From positions 1,426,001 through 1,490,000 of the forward strand of contig OW051471.1 of the NCBI GenBank assembly GCA_932521025.1: a stretch of DNA of 64,000 nt, in the 5' to 3' direction. A program made the position numbers and the translations under genes. The notes below the pieces were generated by a model. It saw only the letters and a program-made list of their open reading frames with translations, did not search any database and had not been told where the DNA came from. Below, piece after piece: positions 45,780 to 56,530 of this stretch; the stretch's first letter is position 1, and every line of letters starts with the position of its first letter. Origin of the DNA: Oscheius onirici. Taxonomy: Eukaryota; Nematoda; Chromadorea; Rhabditida; Rhabditidae.

Positions 45780-46831
45780 AGGGTTTGAAAGTTTGTTTCA
45801 GTGCTTCGATATATTTATAGGAATAAGTTTGTAGTTTGCAATGTCTTTTTGATGGTTTCTAACAGTAAAAGTTTATCTTTTTTCGATTCGTTTCTTCCTA
45901 CAATAAGTATTTGAGAAGAAACGCCCGTCGTGATAAACGTACAAAGTTTAATCAGTATTCAAAAATTACGAGCTGCCTGACGGCCGTCTTCACCAATTCA
46001 GTTCGAAATCATCTTCAAAATTGGCCCTTGCTCACTTATTCATCAACTTTGTCAAGTCGAAAAAAAATATTCTCGACTGAACTCTGTACAGATAAGGGTA
46101 GCACGAACATTTGTACGCAAAATTGAAAAAAAATCTGCTATTCCGAGATAACCGCGTGTTGACACTATTTTTCCCAGATTCCTTGACCCCGAATGCATCT
46201 GAAAAAAAAGTATGAAACCTGCAAAAATTATTGCCTAGACCGAGATATAGCCCAATGTTCGTTCGTGTTCGCGTACGCAATGGTCAAACACGAACACGAA
46301 AAAGATTGGCTGCCGATTTTCGTAAAGCGAGTTACACCATGTTTTACGTAAATTTGAGTACGAAGGTTTGCAATGCTGCACCGGACCACAGTTGTTCCAC
46401 TCCTTAGAGTCTAACCCAATTGTGGAAACCTTTTTGTTGCACAACTGTCATTTTTCCAAGTAACGGCATACAAAACTAACTTTTTCATTCACCGTAAAAT
46501 GAAACTTTCTTACAGTTTTTGTCCCTCTCCGGTTTCCTTCAGAAACATTAGGAAACGCTACTCTTTTACGCAAATACAAAGTGAATGCATTCCTAGAAGA
46601 GGCTGGGCAAGTTTTGAGTGGTGCCCATTTGGTGCCCATTTCATGGCCGCTCATGTGGCTAAAATATGACTGCTTGAAATCGAGAAACATTAAAAAAAGA
46701 TGGCCTGTTCCATTACTGTAACTTGGCTATTCTGATTTCGTGCTGATCCTTCAACACTTTTACTGATTTCTCACAAACTGACTTTGATTGACTGTTGAAA
46801 ACCTGTATTTTTTGTTGATAAAAGTAGAAAT
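45780..46831. other. Convergent intergenic region
   Basis: Lies between the 3' ends of the chemoreceptor (+) and the SLC46-like gene (-). No gene is recognised; a CGAACACGAACACG-like palindromic patch lies near 46255-46305. No canonical AATAAA was found for either gene. Confidence 0.45.
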
Positions 46832-49800
46832 TCATTCATTCGGTGCATCTTCATGTTCTTCCGCCTGAACCGGTTCATAGTTCCGCTCTTCTGCCGTGAT
46901 TTTCTTCATCTTCCAGTCAGAGTAACTGAAATTGGTTGCTACGATTCCAACATTTTGTGTTTCACTAATTCTTTTACTTCTAATCTGTGCTGGGGCGATA
47001 ATGCGACGTAGATAGAGAAGGCAGAAAAAATTCGTCTACTTACCCATGTTGCTTGTTTCCCCCACATCAGTTACTATTGGAAAAAATCAAAGAAGGCAAT
47101 TATAAAACTCTGCTTGCGAACTTTTCTCGTTTTCACAGAGTAAAAAATGAAAATGGTAGTTGCGCTCGATTGGTAATGACATTATAACTCTAAACGTTTG
47201 GATTTCTAGGAGTCTCTTTCAATCAACACAAAATGGGAAGTTTAAAAATTCTTACGCGACTTTTTTCAGTCATCAGTCATATCTCAAACACAATGTTTAC
47301 TGATTACACATCCGAAAAACTGTATGAAATCTGGCATTTTCGTAAAAACAACATGCTGATTGTGAGTCCTAATTCTTATCAGTATAACCGAGAAGGATTT
47401 CAAAAGTCTGGCCTCAACTTTTCGTTTCATTCACAGCTTATAAGCAAGCTGGTTTCCAAAACTTGTTGGTTTACGCGTTCTTTCTTCAATAAGTACTTCT
47501 AAAAAACCCAAAACAGTAGCTGATCAGAAAAAAAACTCACCTCAAAATGATCACCGAAGGTATCATCAACAGTCCACTGACCAGATACAGTAACCCTGGG
47601 AAGAAGGACAGACTTAGTGGATAAAGACCACTGTAAATGGCTGCAGAAAGGAGTGTTGTTACTCCTTCTAGAAGTCCCGTCAAAGAGAACATTTGTCCCT
47701 GCTCGTCATTTTCGACCAAAGTCGACAAAAAGGACCGAAATCCTGCCGCAATGAAGCGATTGAACATGCTCGCCACTAAAAATTGGGATTTTTGGGTTGA
47801 AAAACTGATACAGCTTTCTAGAACATGGCAAGGCTAGAAAATCCGTCTCTGAGCCTAAAATAAGGTTGGAAAAAGACTGTACCTATGACGGAGTAGATCA
47901 TTTTCGAGTTGAAGAGGAAGGCCATTAGAAGGACGGAGATGATTTTGGTGACTGTGCCAAGACAACTGAGCTGGGCGTCGGAGAGACCACGAAATCGGAG
48001 GAAGGGATAAAGGAGGAACATCTGTAAGTATTGGGGGATTTTGTGAATTGAAACTTTTTTTATGCGAAAAAATACCTCCCACCAGAATATTGCCAGCCAT
48101 ATAACCTTGAACTATCTATCCAGCTAAGAAACAAATATTGTCGAATCTAGCACCATTTATTTTTGCAAAGTAACTCGTTTTTTGTCTCAAAAATCTGGAC
48201 TTTTCCATGCAATCAAGTTTACAATGGTCGCATCTAATCACTTTATTATTAAAAAAAGTCCTTAGTCTCTGTTTGTGTGTTTGTCCGTCCGTCTAATCAC
48301 GTAACTGCTTACGTAATGTGCCAATCGCTTCGGGCCAATTAGGTTCGACTAAATACAGTATGCTGAGTTCAAAAATCGTGTCGAGACCCAAGATTTAAAT
48401 TTTGGCGCGAAAAATTCAAATTTGAATTTTTAGCTAAAATCACCCAATTTTGCGTTTTTCAGCAGTTTTTCGTCAATTTTCACTGTTTTCAACATTTTTT
48501 GAGTGAAACTCATGTAAATTAACATGTTTCGATCAATTTTCAGCAAATTTAGTAGTTTTGCACCGAAAAATACGAAGTTTACTGAAAAATTCACTGAAAT
48601 TGACTGTTATGTAGCTATCTTTCTCCGTTTTTAGCACTTCTTGAATGGAATTGCAGTAAATCATGGTATTTTGACCAAATTTAAGTAAATTTAGCGGATT
48701 ATACCTGTTTTATCTGAATTTATTGCGAAAAGAACTCTGACCAAACTGAGCGCATACTCACATCAAACTGAGAGCATACTCTCGCCAAACTGAAGTGAAC
48801 GCCGAAACAAAACTGAAATGTATATTTTCTCCATTTTCCACAATCTAATCTCAGCGCGCATTTTCTAGTCCACTTTAAATTGCTCTCGGCTAAGCCAAGT
48901 TTCGAGACTATAAATTTTCAATTACAGAGTTTTAACTAATTTTCATACTCTATCGTGCGCATTATTGCTAAACGAAAAATGCCAATATTAAAAGTTTGGC
49001 GCGCGTTATATGTGACAGACTGTCACTGATTGTGAGAGGACTTTTGGCGAACACTCCAAACTTCTTGTTGTTTGAAAAGTGAACGTCGAACTGGAAATGA
49101 TCAAGAAAAGATAGATACTGGTGGAATTAGGTCTGCTTGAAACATGAGGATTGGTGCCCAGAAAATATTCCCCAGAAAATATGCAAACTGCAGTTGTTTT
49201 TAGGTTTTTCAGAAAATGACCATACTGCAATTTTCATGAAATATAAAGTCAACAAAGTGAGAGCCGTTACCTTACGAAACTGCCCCACAGTCAAAACACA
49301 AAAAAAAATGCACCCCATAAACTCACTGCTACAGTTGACAGTCCAAAAGTGATGCCGGAAAACCATCCGAATTCCACGTCTCCCCAGGCGAATTTGTATC
49401 TCAAGTAGGAGTACTGTATCTCTCCCAGGCCTAAATTTGAGTCATTTTTTGACTGACAGCTTCAAAGAACCTAAAAAGAGGAAAAATTCCACTCCCAGTC
49501 CAAAAAGATTCATCCAGATCAGGGTCCTTGTTGGTCTAGAAGTCGAGAGCATATGTTTGAAGCCGGTGAAGATGAGGCACAGTTTTTGATGGACTGGAGG
49601 TGGAGAGACTGAAAAGGGGCCATTTTTGGAGAGCAACGGATAAATAAAAAAAGCGGACTGCATGTAAGCTCTAGTAAAAGTTGTCAGCACTTGGTTCACT
49701 GTATGGTTTTTAGAAAAAAAAGTTGCAGAGTCTTAGCTAATACTAATATTTCTCCTTTTTCCGCGGAATTCTTCTAAGGTGTAGTTTTTAGAGCTCAAAT

Positions 49801-52800
49801 TTTCGCTAGGAACGTTTCTGGTCTAAATGAAGCATAACTGGGGTACTTTCGTTTATTAGTTAAATTGCGTGAACGGGTTGACCTTCAGATCAAAGGATTA
49901 TTTTAAACTCAAAAGCTTACAACGAAGAGTGTGCAACTATTTGCTTGGTAACGATTACACTATCCCTGAAACGAAATAATGAAATTTTAAAATTAAAATT
50001 GAAAATTTTGAAAAATAAGAAATCTTTTTTGTTCAAAAACGGTGACGCACCCAGAACTTCTTCTTCCTCTTCCACAACTCTCGAAGTCGTTCTCTCATCC
50101 ACAATCTCCTTTTCCATGAAAATGATGTACAATATGGCCAGGGCTTGCAGAAACAGCATGAGACTGAAGGCGTAAGCGTAGCCGAAGGCTCTGAAAATGA
50201 GGTTTTCTGGCGGGAAAACTCAAAAATTTCTCAACCTCCGTAAGATTTCAGTTGAAAAGTTCATTATAGTAATTTCTTCATCACAGTTCCTGTATGATCT
50301 CACCCCTTTCCAAAAATACAGAGTGCGTGCCGTCATCCTCTCCCGATAAGGCGCCCCATGGAATTTGACGTAGTACCTTGTAACTAAAAGACCGTGGTCT
50401 TTCTTATCAGGCACCAGTTTTTTTTTGTTCTGCTCAAAAAGAAAAGTCAAGGAATTTATCTAGTTCCCACAAGATTCCTTTTGCCAATGTTTTCGTAGCC
50501 AGGTTCAAGCTGGGGGTTTTTCAACGTTTCTATACAAAACGCATCATTTTTAGCAACTTTTCAGGGTTCGGATTCATTTTTTTTTTACAAATTTTTGTTC
50601 GCTATGAAGCTATTCCAACTTTACTTCTTCCTCGCACTTCTGTCTTACTGTCTTTCCAGACAAATGGACCGAAAAATCTTGCCGCTTCAAGTTGACCAAC
50701 TAGACGAAACCCTTCCTTCGGGCCCAGGAATTTCCTCTGAAGAAGTATCTTCTTTTGAACTGCCCCCTCCCTATACTCCCGTCGAACTGCCACCGCCACC
50801 ACCGCCTGCTCCGGAAAATTTTGTGGAACATGTCGTCGCGAATGATGTTTTGAGGGATCAGTGCTGTATTGAGGCGGGTGAGTACTGGTTTTTTTGCCCC
50901 ATAGTCTTGAGCAACATGAATGATAAAAGACCCCTGTTTTGCTGCTTTAGTTTAGTGAAATAAAAAAGTGGTAAGAAGTTCCAAAACATCCAGGTAATTT
51001 TTTTTAAACTGAGAAACAGTAGTATAGGCAGACATTTTATTGGAACAGCAAGGGCTAAAAAAATGGGGAAACAACTCGACAATAGTTATAATTTCACTTT
51101 TTGAGAACCAAAAGAACACCAGACATCGATTTTCTGTCCTTTTCCTTTACTTTTGAACTAGATAGCTTTAGACATCTTCGACTGACGCCTCTGTCACTTC
51201 AGTACCGAATGAATGTCCTGAGCTTAGGCAGCCCCCTAAAAACGACTTTTCTCTGTAGATTTTGAAAGCTTCTGTCACATTTTTTGCTTCAATGACTCAA
51301 CTAGTAACTGGTGTGCCGAAAAGAACTAATTCGGCGTTGCACTTCCTGTTAGCAATCAAAAACTCAACAAAAGCAACTTTTAGACATCTTTGACCGACGG
51401 CTCAGCCACTGCAGTACCGAATGTCCCGAGCTTACTCGCGAAGAACGGATTGTTTTGACTGGATGGCGACGACACAAAATTAAAATCACAGCTGTGATTA
51501 TTTGTTCCGTAGTCGTAATTTCTTTGACCCTCATTTTCAACTTTTTCCTGGCATCATCAGATACTTCACCCGCTCCGTGCACTACTCCCTTCCCTTGGGA
51601 TTTCAATGATTGCTAGAATGAAAAATGTGTATATTGCTGTAAATGCGAACGAAAAGCGAGGAATGACTGCTTTTCTCGGATTTTCACCAATTTACGTCAT
51701 CCATGAATCAAAGTTGATTTTATTAGTTTCATCCAAATCGTGAAATCTCGTTGAACTTTTAGTGTTCGATGGCCCATGTACAACTATACTAACGACTTTT
51801 TACAAATAATCGTATCCGCATTCTTTTGTGCTTCGACATAAAACGCATTTACATAAAACGCATACATTGACCTAAAATTGTTGCGTTCATGAATTCTTCT
51901 GCGATCCACAAAAACAAAAACGGCATGATTTCTGACAAGATTTGGCAACGTTGGTATAGTCTGTTCAACTTGGCTGCGAATATAACTTGAGAAAGTTGAA
52001 TACTCAGCCGGATAAGCAGCCAATTTGATATGAAAAGGGGACTGAGTATTCAACTTTTGCAGGTTATACGGGTCTCGCAACGGTCTAAAGGTAAGGAGCC
52101 ACACAAACAAACTTCTTTTTTCTACTATTGCTTACACATCAGGGCTTATAAAAATAGGAATATTTATGTTTCAACCAGAACGTATGTTGCTTCTTATAGT
52201 AAAAGAGTCATTGTTTTAATTTCCCGGACCGAATTTAGACAATCCAGCTTCGTACGCTACACTCCGGTCTGTAGGCCATGTTTTTTTTTGAAAGAAGTGA
52301 ATTTTTTTCGCTTTACGATGAACATCTCCTCTCTTATTGTAACGCTAAGGTCGATCAAATTGTATTTCGAACTTTTCAGCCCTTAGGTGCTGTCAAAATG
52401 CGAAGCTGAAGGCAACTGATTTGTCGAAATTTTGTGAGGAATCCAGCTACCACGTCTGCTTTTCGAAACAATATCTTTTTCACTTCCTTGAGTCCCCTAT
52501 GATCTGACGCTCTGAAGCAACAAATAGCAAGTTATGTCCTGTCAAGAAATTAGGTAACAACTAAGTTTGGAGATTGGAAAAGAGTTGAAAAGTACTGTTG
52601 TTGGGGGTAGGAAATGAGGTACGGCGCCGCCAGGTAAGAACTTAGAATGTCATAAGCTTAGTAAAGTATTGAGGCAAAATATAATTGCATTCGCCTTTTT
52701 TTTGTTTCACCTGCAACTAGAATAATGCCAGCAGGAACTGCAATTGATTCATTTATCAAACAGTTCGAAATTGTGTACCCCTAAGATAATAGAAAAACCG

Positions 52801-54246
52801 ACTGTCTAATAGTCCCAGACAGGGTAAAACCCAGTGTTCCTCCAAGTCCCAGAGCTCCATCCATTCCTGCTATCCTGTAACTTCTGTTGCTTCTGTGAGT
52901 CGTCTTGACGCCATATGTCATTCCAGTTGCTGAAAAATGAGTTTTTTGTTTCACTCATGTGCTATAATGGATTCGTTTTTCATTGAAGAACAGTGGACTA
53001 GGCTGACATGCTGGATTTCTCAACGAAAATTGTACAGGTCTGGATTCCCTCTCGAAAAGACTAAAAAAGCGTGAAAACTCTAGACAATTTCAAAATCTTT
53101 TCAGCCGAACAAAAAACCCACCAATAACCGAAATGTATCCTCCACAGCTTCCGAAAAAGACGTCTCCTATCAGCAGAAAGTGGTGATTGTTGGAAATATA
53201 GACGGACTGGACGATAGAGTTGATCGTGTTCAGAAAGAGGCCGAGAAAGGGAATAAGAAGTGGAATTTTGGCGTTCCAGTAGTCCGAGGCTGTAAATTGA
53301 AATACATGGAAAGACAATTGATTCTTTTGTAACTGCGAAGGTGATATGTACGTTTCGAAACAAAAACTGCTAGAAAAATCGAGACTGAGAGACTTTAATT
53401 TTCGGTTTACTAAAACGCTTCGTACTTTTTTCTCAATATATCAGTAGGAACATAAAAAAGCTGTGCATCTCAAGACTTGTTGAACGAAGGAGATATTCGC
53501 CTCAAAAGCCCAATTATTGGTTGATCCACAAACATGGTTGTCCATCCGGCCAGTAAGGCGCATTTTCGGGGATAATAGAGAAAGCTAGACACCTATTTTG
53601 GACGCAAGCTCAGTTCAAAGACCGCCACCGTAACCGCTTTAGTATTCGTCTCGATACCCACTTACGCCAATCTGCCACACAAAACTGGATACTTTTGATT
53701 TTAATTTTTGAAATTGTGATAATAATTTTTGACACTGCGCTAAATGAGCCTGGAAACTAAAAACGGTTACATTCTCGTCAAAATAGAATTGACAATGTGA
53801 CGTGCCGAGCCCTGTTTTTCATAATATTGGTAATAATTTATTTTGTTTCAACTTTCACATATGGATTTGTCCTACGACACCTATCGGTTATTGACTCTTA
53901 TCATCTCAAAAAAAATTCAAAACCCACCAATTCCCAGCAAAAGTGTCGTAACTAGACAGGGAATAATGTAGACGAATGTTGAAATCCAATAAAATTGAGC
54001 GTATTGAGTCTGCAACTCCTTGTCCTCATGGTAATTTGTGATATTTGAGCAGAAAAATGAGTCCTGAAAAATACAATTTGTCTCATAAAAAAGGTTGAAA
54101 AAAAAACTCACATTATAGCGCTCAAGACACAATTTTTCGTAGCACAAATTCTGGTAGACTGGCGTTTTGAAAAATGAAGTTATTGTATAGATACATAAGG
54201 GTATTTCCACGCCTATTTGCAGTAATAGTCGTCGTATTTTGTCCAT
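46832..54246 (-). CDS. SLC46-like (proton-coupled folate/heme carrier type) MFS transporter, 471 aa
   Basis: Twelve-TM major facilitator. Exons (minus): 54246-54112, 54063-53928, 53289-53122, 52929-52803, 50190-50051, 49608-49471, 49430-49327, 48021-47883, 47775-47541, 46925-46832; all phases agree, stop TGA at 46834. Exon 1 starts with TM1 and a cysteine-containing extracellular loop (YQNLCYEKLCLERYN, N-glycosylation sites NIT and NVS-like), as in SLC46. The MFS signature after TM2 is GIASDYWNAK (89-98). TM4-5 carries RSYRIAGMDGALGLGGTLG, a strong SLC46 hallmark. The central loop is acidic (EEEEEVLG). The second half contains FGWFSGITFGLSTV and EGVTTLLSAAIYSGLYPLS. Substrate is unknown; SLC46 members carry folates, heme or muramyl peptides. 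Intron 4 (52802-50191) holds another gene on the opposite strand. Confidence 0.9.
48250..48830 (-). repeat. Long dispersed AT-rich repeat, copy 2
   Basis: Reverse-orientation copy of 9660-10400 with the same order of landmarks: GTCCGTCCGTC, ACGTAACTGCTTACGT, GTCGAGACCCAAG, the ACATGTTTCGATC block and TTGAATGGAATTGCAGTAAA. It lies in intron 7 of the SLC46-like gene. Confidence 0.7.
50604..51616 (+). CDS. Small secreted or type I membrane protein nested in the SLC46-like gene
   Basis: Unrecognised. Exon 1 50604-50877 encodes a signal peptide (LYFFLALLSYCLS), a proline-rich segment (ELPPPYTPVELPPPPPPAP) and RDQCCIEA. Exon 2 enters at 51259 after TCTGTAG; read through, it ends at TAA 51327 with DFESFCHIFCFNDSTSNWC (114 aa secreted form). 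If exon 2 is left at the donor GT 51313, frame continues into exon 3 51384-51616, adding a cysteine pair CSTEC, a TM segment (VIICSVVVISLTLIFNFFL) and a short tail (186 aa). Skipping exon 2 also keeps frame. A decayed copy of the exon 3 start lies at 51172-51230. The gene lies entirely within intron 4 of the SLC46-like gene, opposite strand. Phase consistency and signal peptide support it; function unknown. Confidence 0.6.
52326..52645 (+). mobile_element. Helitron-like family 2, copy 1
   Basis: Begins CTCCTCTCTTATTGTAACGC and runs about 320 bp to GGTACGGCGCCGCCAGG; about 75-80% like 56884-57222 by eye, including ATTCGAACTTTTCA, CGAAATTTTGYGAGGAATCC and AAGTTATGTCCTGTC blocks. In SLC46-like intron 4. 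Confidence 0.55.
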
Positions 54247-55371
54247 TTTGAGCTGAATTGAGAGATTTGAATACGTAATTACGTATTTTCCGTGTAAACA
54301 TTTAAAAAAGTGCAAAAAAGGGGGATGCATCAGTCAAAAACGTACGTCATCACGCCGGATTTAAAAAAAAGTAACAAAAAAGTACGCTTTGAGTACGTAA
54401 TTACGTACTTTCATGTCCAAAAAAGTCCATTTGAAGGTGGAAATGAAAGATTAGGTCCAAAAAAGGTGAATTTAGACTCTGAAGAGGCAGTTTTTTGAAG
54501 AAAATCTGACCAAAAATGAAAGAAGTTTAAATATTTGAGACATTCCAGGACTTTTTCAGTTTACACGCTGCCATTGATCGAATGGCCGCCGTCCAAATGG
54601 ACACAAACATCACAGAAAGTGAGAGTAACAGAATTGGCGGGAGTTCCCCCGCCGCTTGTGCGAAAATGGCCTCGGTTATTTAGACGCAATGCGGGTCAGC
54701 TGTTTTTGACCGAGATGTATATAAACAAAGAGGTCTAGGCGGATTTTTTGAGGCAAAAAAAACCCTGAAAAAATTGGAAGAGTTGTAATAGGCACAAAAT
54801 GTGATGCCTTCTGGTTGATTCATTGCCTGGAAAATACAAATCTAGAAACAGGCTTTCGAAAATTCAAAATGGCCAAAATTTGAGGATCATGCATTTTTAC
54901 TTTTTTGGAAAGCTCGGTATCTCGCAACAATTATTCCTTCATTCATTCCACGACTCTTACGCCTGCTATGAAACCATTTCGTCTCCTTCGAATAGCAACT
55001 GTTGACATTTTGAGGAATTCTAATACGAAGTGATGTGGTGAAATTTTGTGGGGCAAAGACAAAACGTTTGTTTTCTGCTTGTTTTGAACTACTAGTGAAG
55101 ACGAGCGAGCCACTAGTATAAGAAACATTTCTACATGTTCAGTGAAACAAGAATTTGCCCTTATTGAAAGTGTAGGTACAATGAAAAATGCTGCCAAAGT
55201 ATAGCTCTTGAATATTCTGACAACTGTCAAAAGCACAGGGAAGGGAATTTTCTTTTTAACACACTTTAATTTTGCACCGAAAGTACTGCTGCGTATTATT
55301 TAACGAAGTAGACTTTGTTTGTCTGACTTCTCTATCCAATATGACGGTTTCCAGACGGTGACCTTCATCTT
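54247..55371. other. Upstream region of the SLC46-like gene
   Basis: Directly upstream (54250-54425) are several TACGTAATTACGTA palindromic repeats in GAGTACGTAATTACGTACTTT-like units. No gene is recognised in the remainder. Confidence 0.4.
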
Positions 55372-55602
55372 CTACTTCTCGACTACTTCTTCATCGTCTT
55401 CCATGTGCTTCCTTTTCGTCGGAATTGGACCGTGATAAAGATTGATTCTGGGACGAATGTAGCTTCCGGTAGGGGTGACGACAACTTGAGGCGGGAACAC
55501 GATCGGCTTGACTTCTTGAACGTCTTCCACCTGAACCAGCTGGCTGTCTTTCTCCGACCACGACGACATCATTTCTTCAACAGACGACGGCGTGAAGGAC
55601 AT
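55372..55602 (-). CDS. Small unknown acidic/basic protein, 76 aa
   Basis: Single-exon frame from ATG 55602 (a second in-frame ATG lies 24 bases upstream at 55626) to TAG at 55374-55372. Begins MSFTPSSVEEMMSSW, then a V/P-rich middle (VFPPQVVVTPTG), YIRPRINLYHGPIPTKRK and an acidic tail (EDDEEVVEK). No signal peptide or TM. ATG 55602 is preceded by CCTGTCCAG, a possible splice acceptor that is also conserved ahead of the ATG in the inverted pseudogene copy at 55875. That shared structure is the main support for a real gene. Function unknown. Confidence 0.5.
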   Translation of the reverse strand: MSFTPSSVEEMMSSWSEKDSQLVQVEDVQEVKPIVFPPQVVVTPTGSYIRPRINLYHGPIPTKRKHMEDDEEVVEK

Positions 55603-55864
55603 CTGGACAGGACATCTGAACTGCATAAAGACACGAGGCCCTTACCTTATGTGTTTCCACTCACAGCTGCTTTTATTTCCACTCACATTATTTCCACCCA
55701 GTTTTCCTGTCGGATGCATTAATTGCGGATAAAGCAGAGAAATTTGTCGAGTTAGGATAGGAAAAGTAAGAACATTTTGAGGAAAACTAATTGTGAGCGG
55801 AAATGAAGAAAATTCAGTGAAAACTGAACGGTAACTATGAGGTAAGAACCCAATGTCTGGTAAA

Positions 55865-56112
55865 GACAGTCCAGATGTCCTTCACGGCGTCGTCTGTCGA
55901 AGAAAGCCTGTCGTGGTTGAAGGAAGACAGCCAGCTGATTCCGGTATAAGAAGTCCAAGTTTCGGGTGATCTGGAATCTGTGTCCCAATCTCTACCACGG
56001 TCCAATCCCGACGAAAAGGAAGACGATTTCTAAGTAGTCGAGTAGAAGACGAAGACCGCCAGCTGTAACTGTCATAATGGATAGAGAAGCCGTACAAATA
56101 AAGTCTACGTTA
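55865..56112 (+). pseudogene. Inverted pseudogene copy of the 55372-55602 gene
   Basis: ATG 55875 opens MSFTASSVEE...KEDSQLIPV and hits TAA after about 24 codons. Further on, ACGGTCCAATCCCGACGAAA matches the NLYHGPIPTKRK codons of the intact copy, and the tail GGATAGAGAAG...AAAGTCTAC matches its 3' UTR. Middle codons are deleted. The two copies are head-to-head, so this is an inverted duplication of gene plus UTR. Confidence 0.65.
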
Positions 56113-56496
56113 TGAAATCAGTTATTTTTCGTTCAAACTGGGAGCTTTTAGACTGTGGAAAAATGTGATTTTGACCCGCAAACTCGGTGTAAAAACAAGT
56201 TTCTAAGACTTCTAAAGAGTTGAATTCAGATTATTTTTTGTCTTCCCCTTTTCTATTTGTATTGCACTACTTTTGCGTTGTGTTTGTGTAACGGCGTTGT
56301 GTGGAACAGGTTGGACAACTTCGGAACGTAAACGACTCACACGATCTGGCCCCTAAGATTTGGACAGAAAAAGAACCGTCAATTCATAAAAGCTCTTGTT
56401 CAAGTCTTTATGGTAGTTTTTTTGACAAAAATATCTTGGATCGATTGCTCTTTCATTTATTCCACGACTCTTACCCCTGACACGAAACAATTTTTT

Positions 56497-56502
56497 TTTA
56501 TT
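56497..56502 (-). terminator. Polyadenylation signal of the ARL8 gene
   Basis: AATAAA on the minus strand about 30 bases after the TGA stop. Confidence 0.55.
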
Positions 56503-56530
56503 TTTTCAAGCTTCCAGTCGTCTCCTCTTC

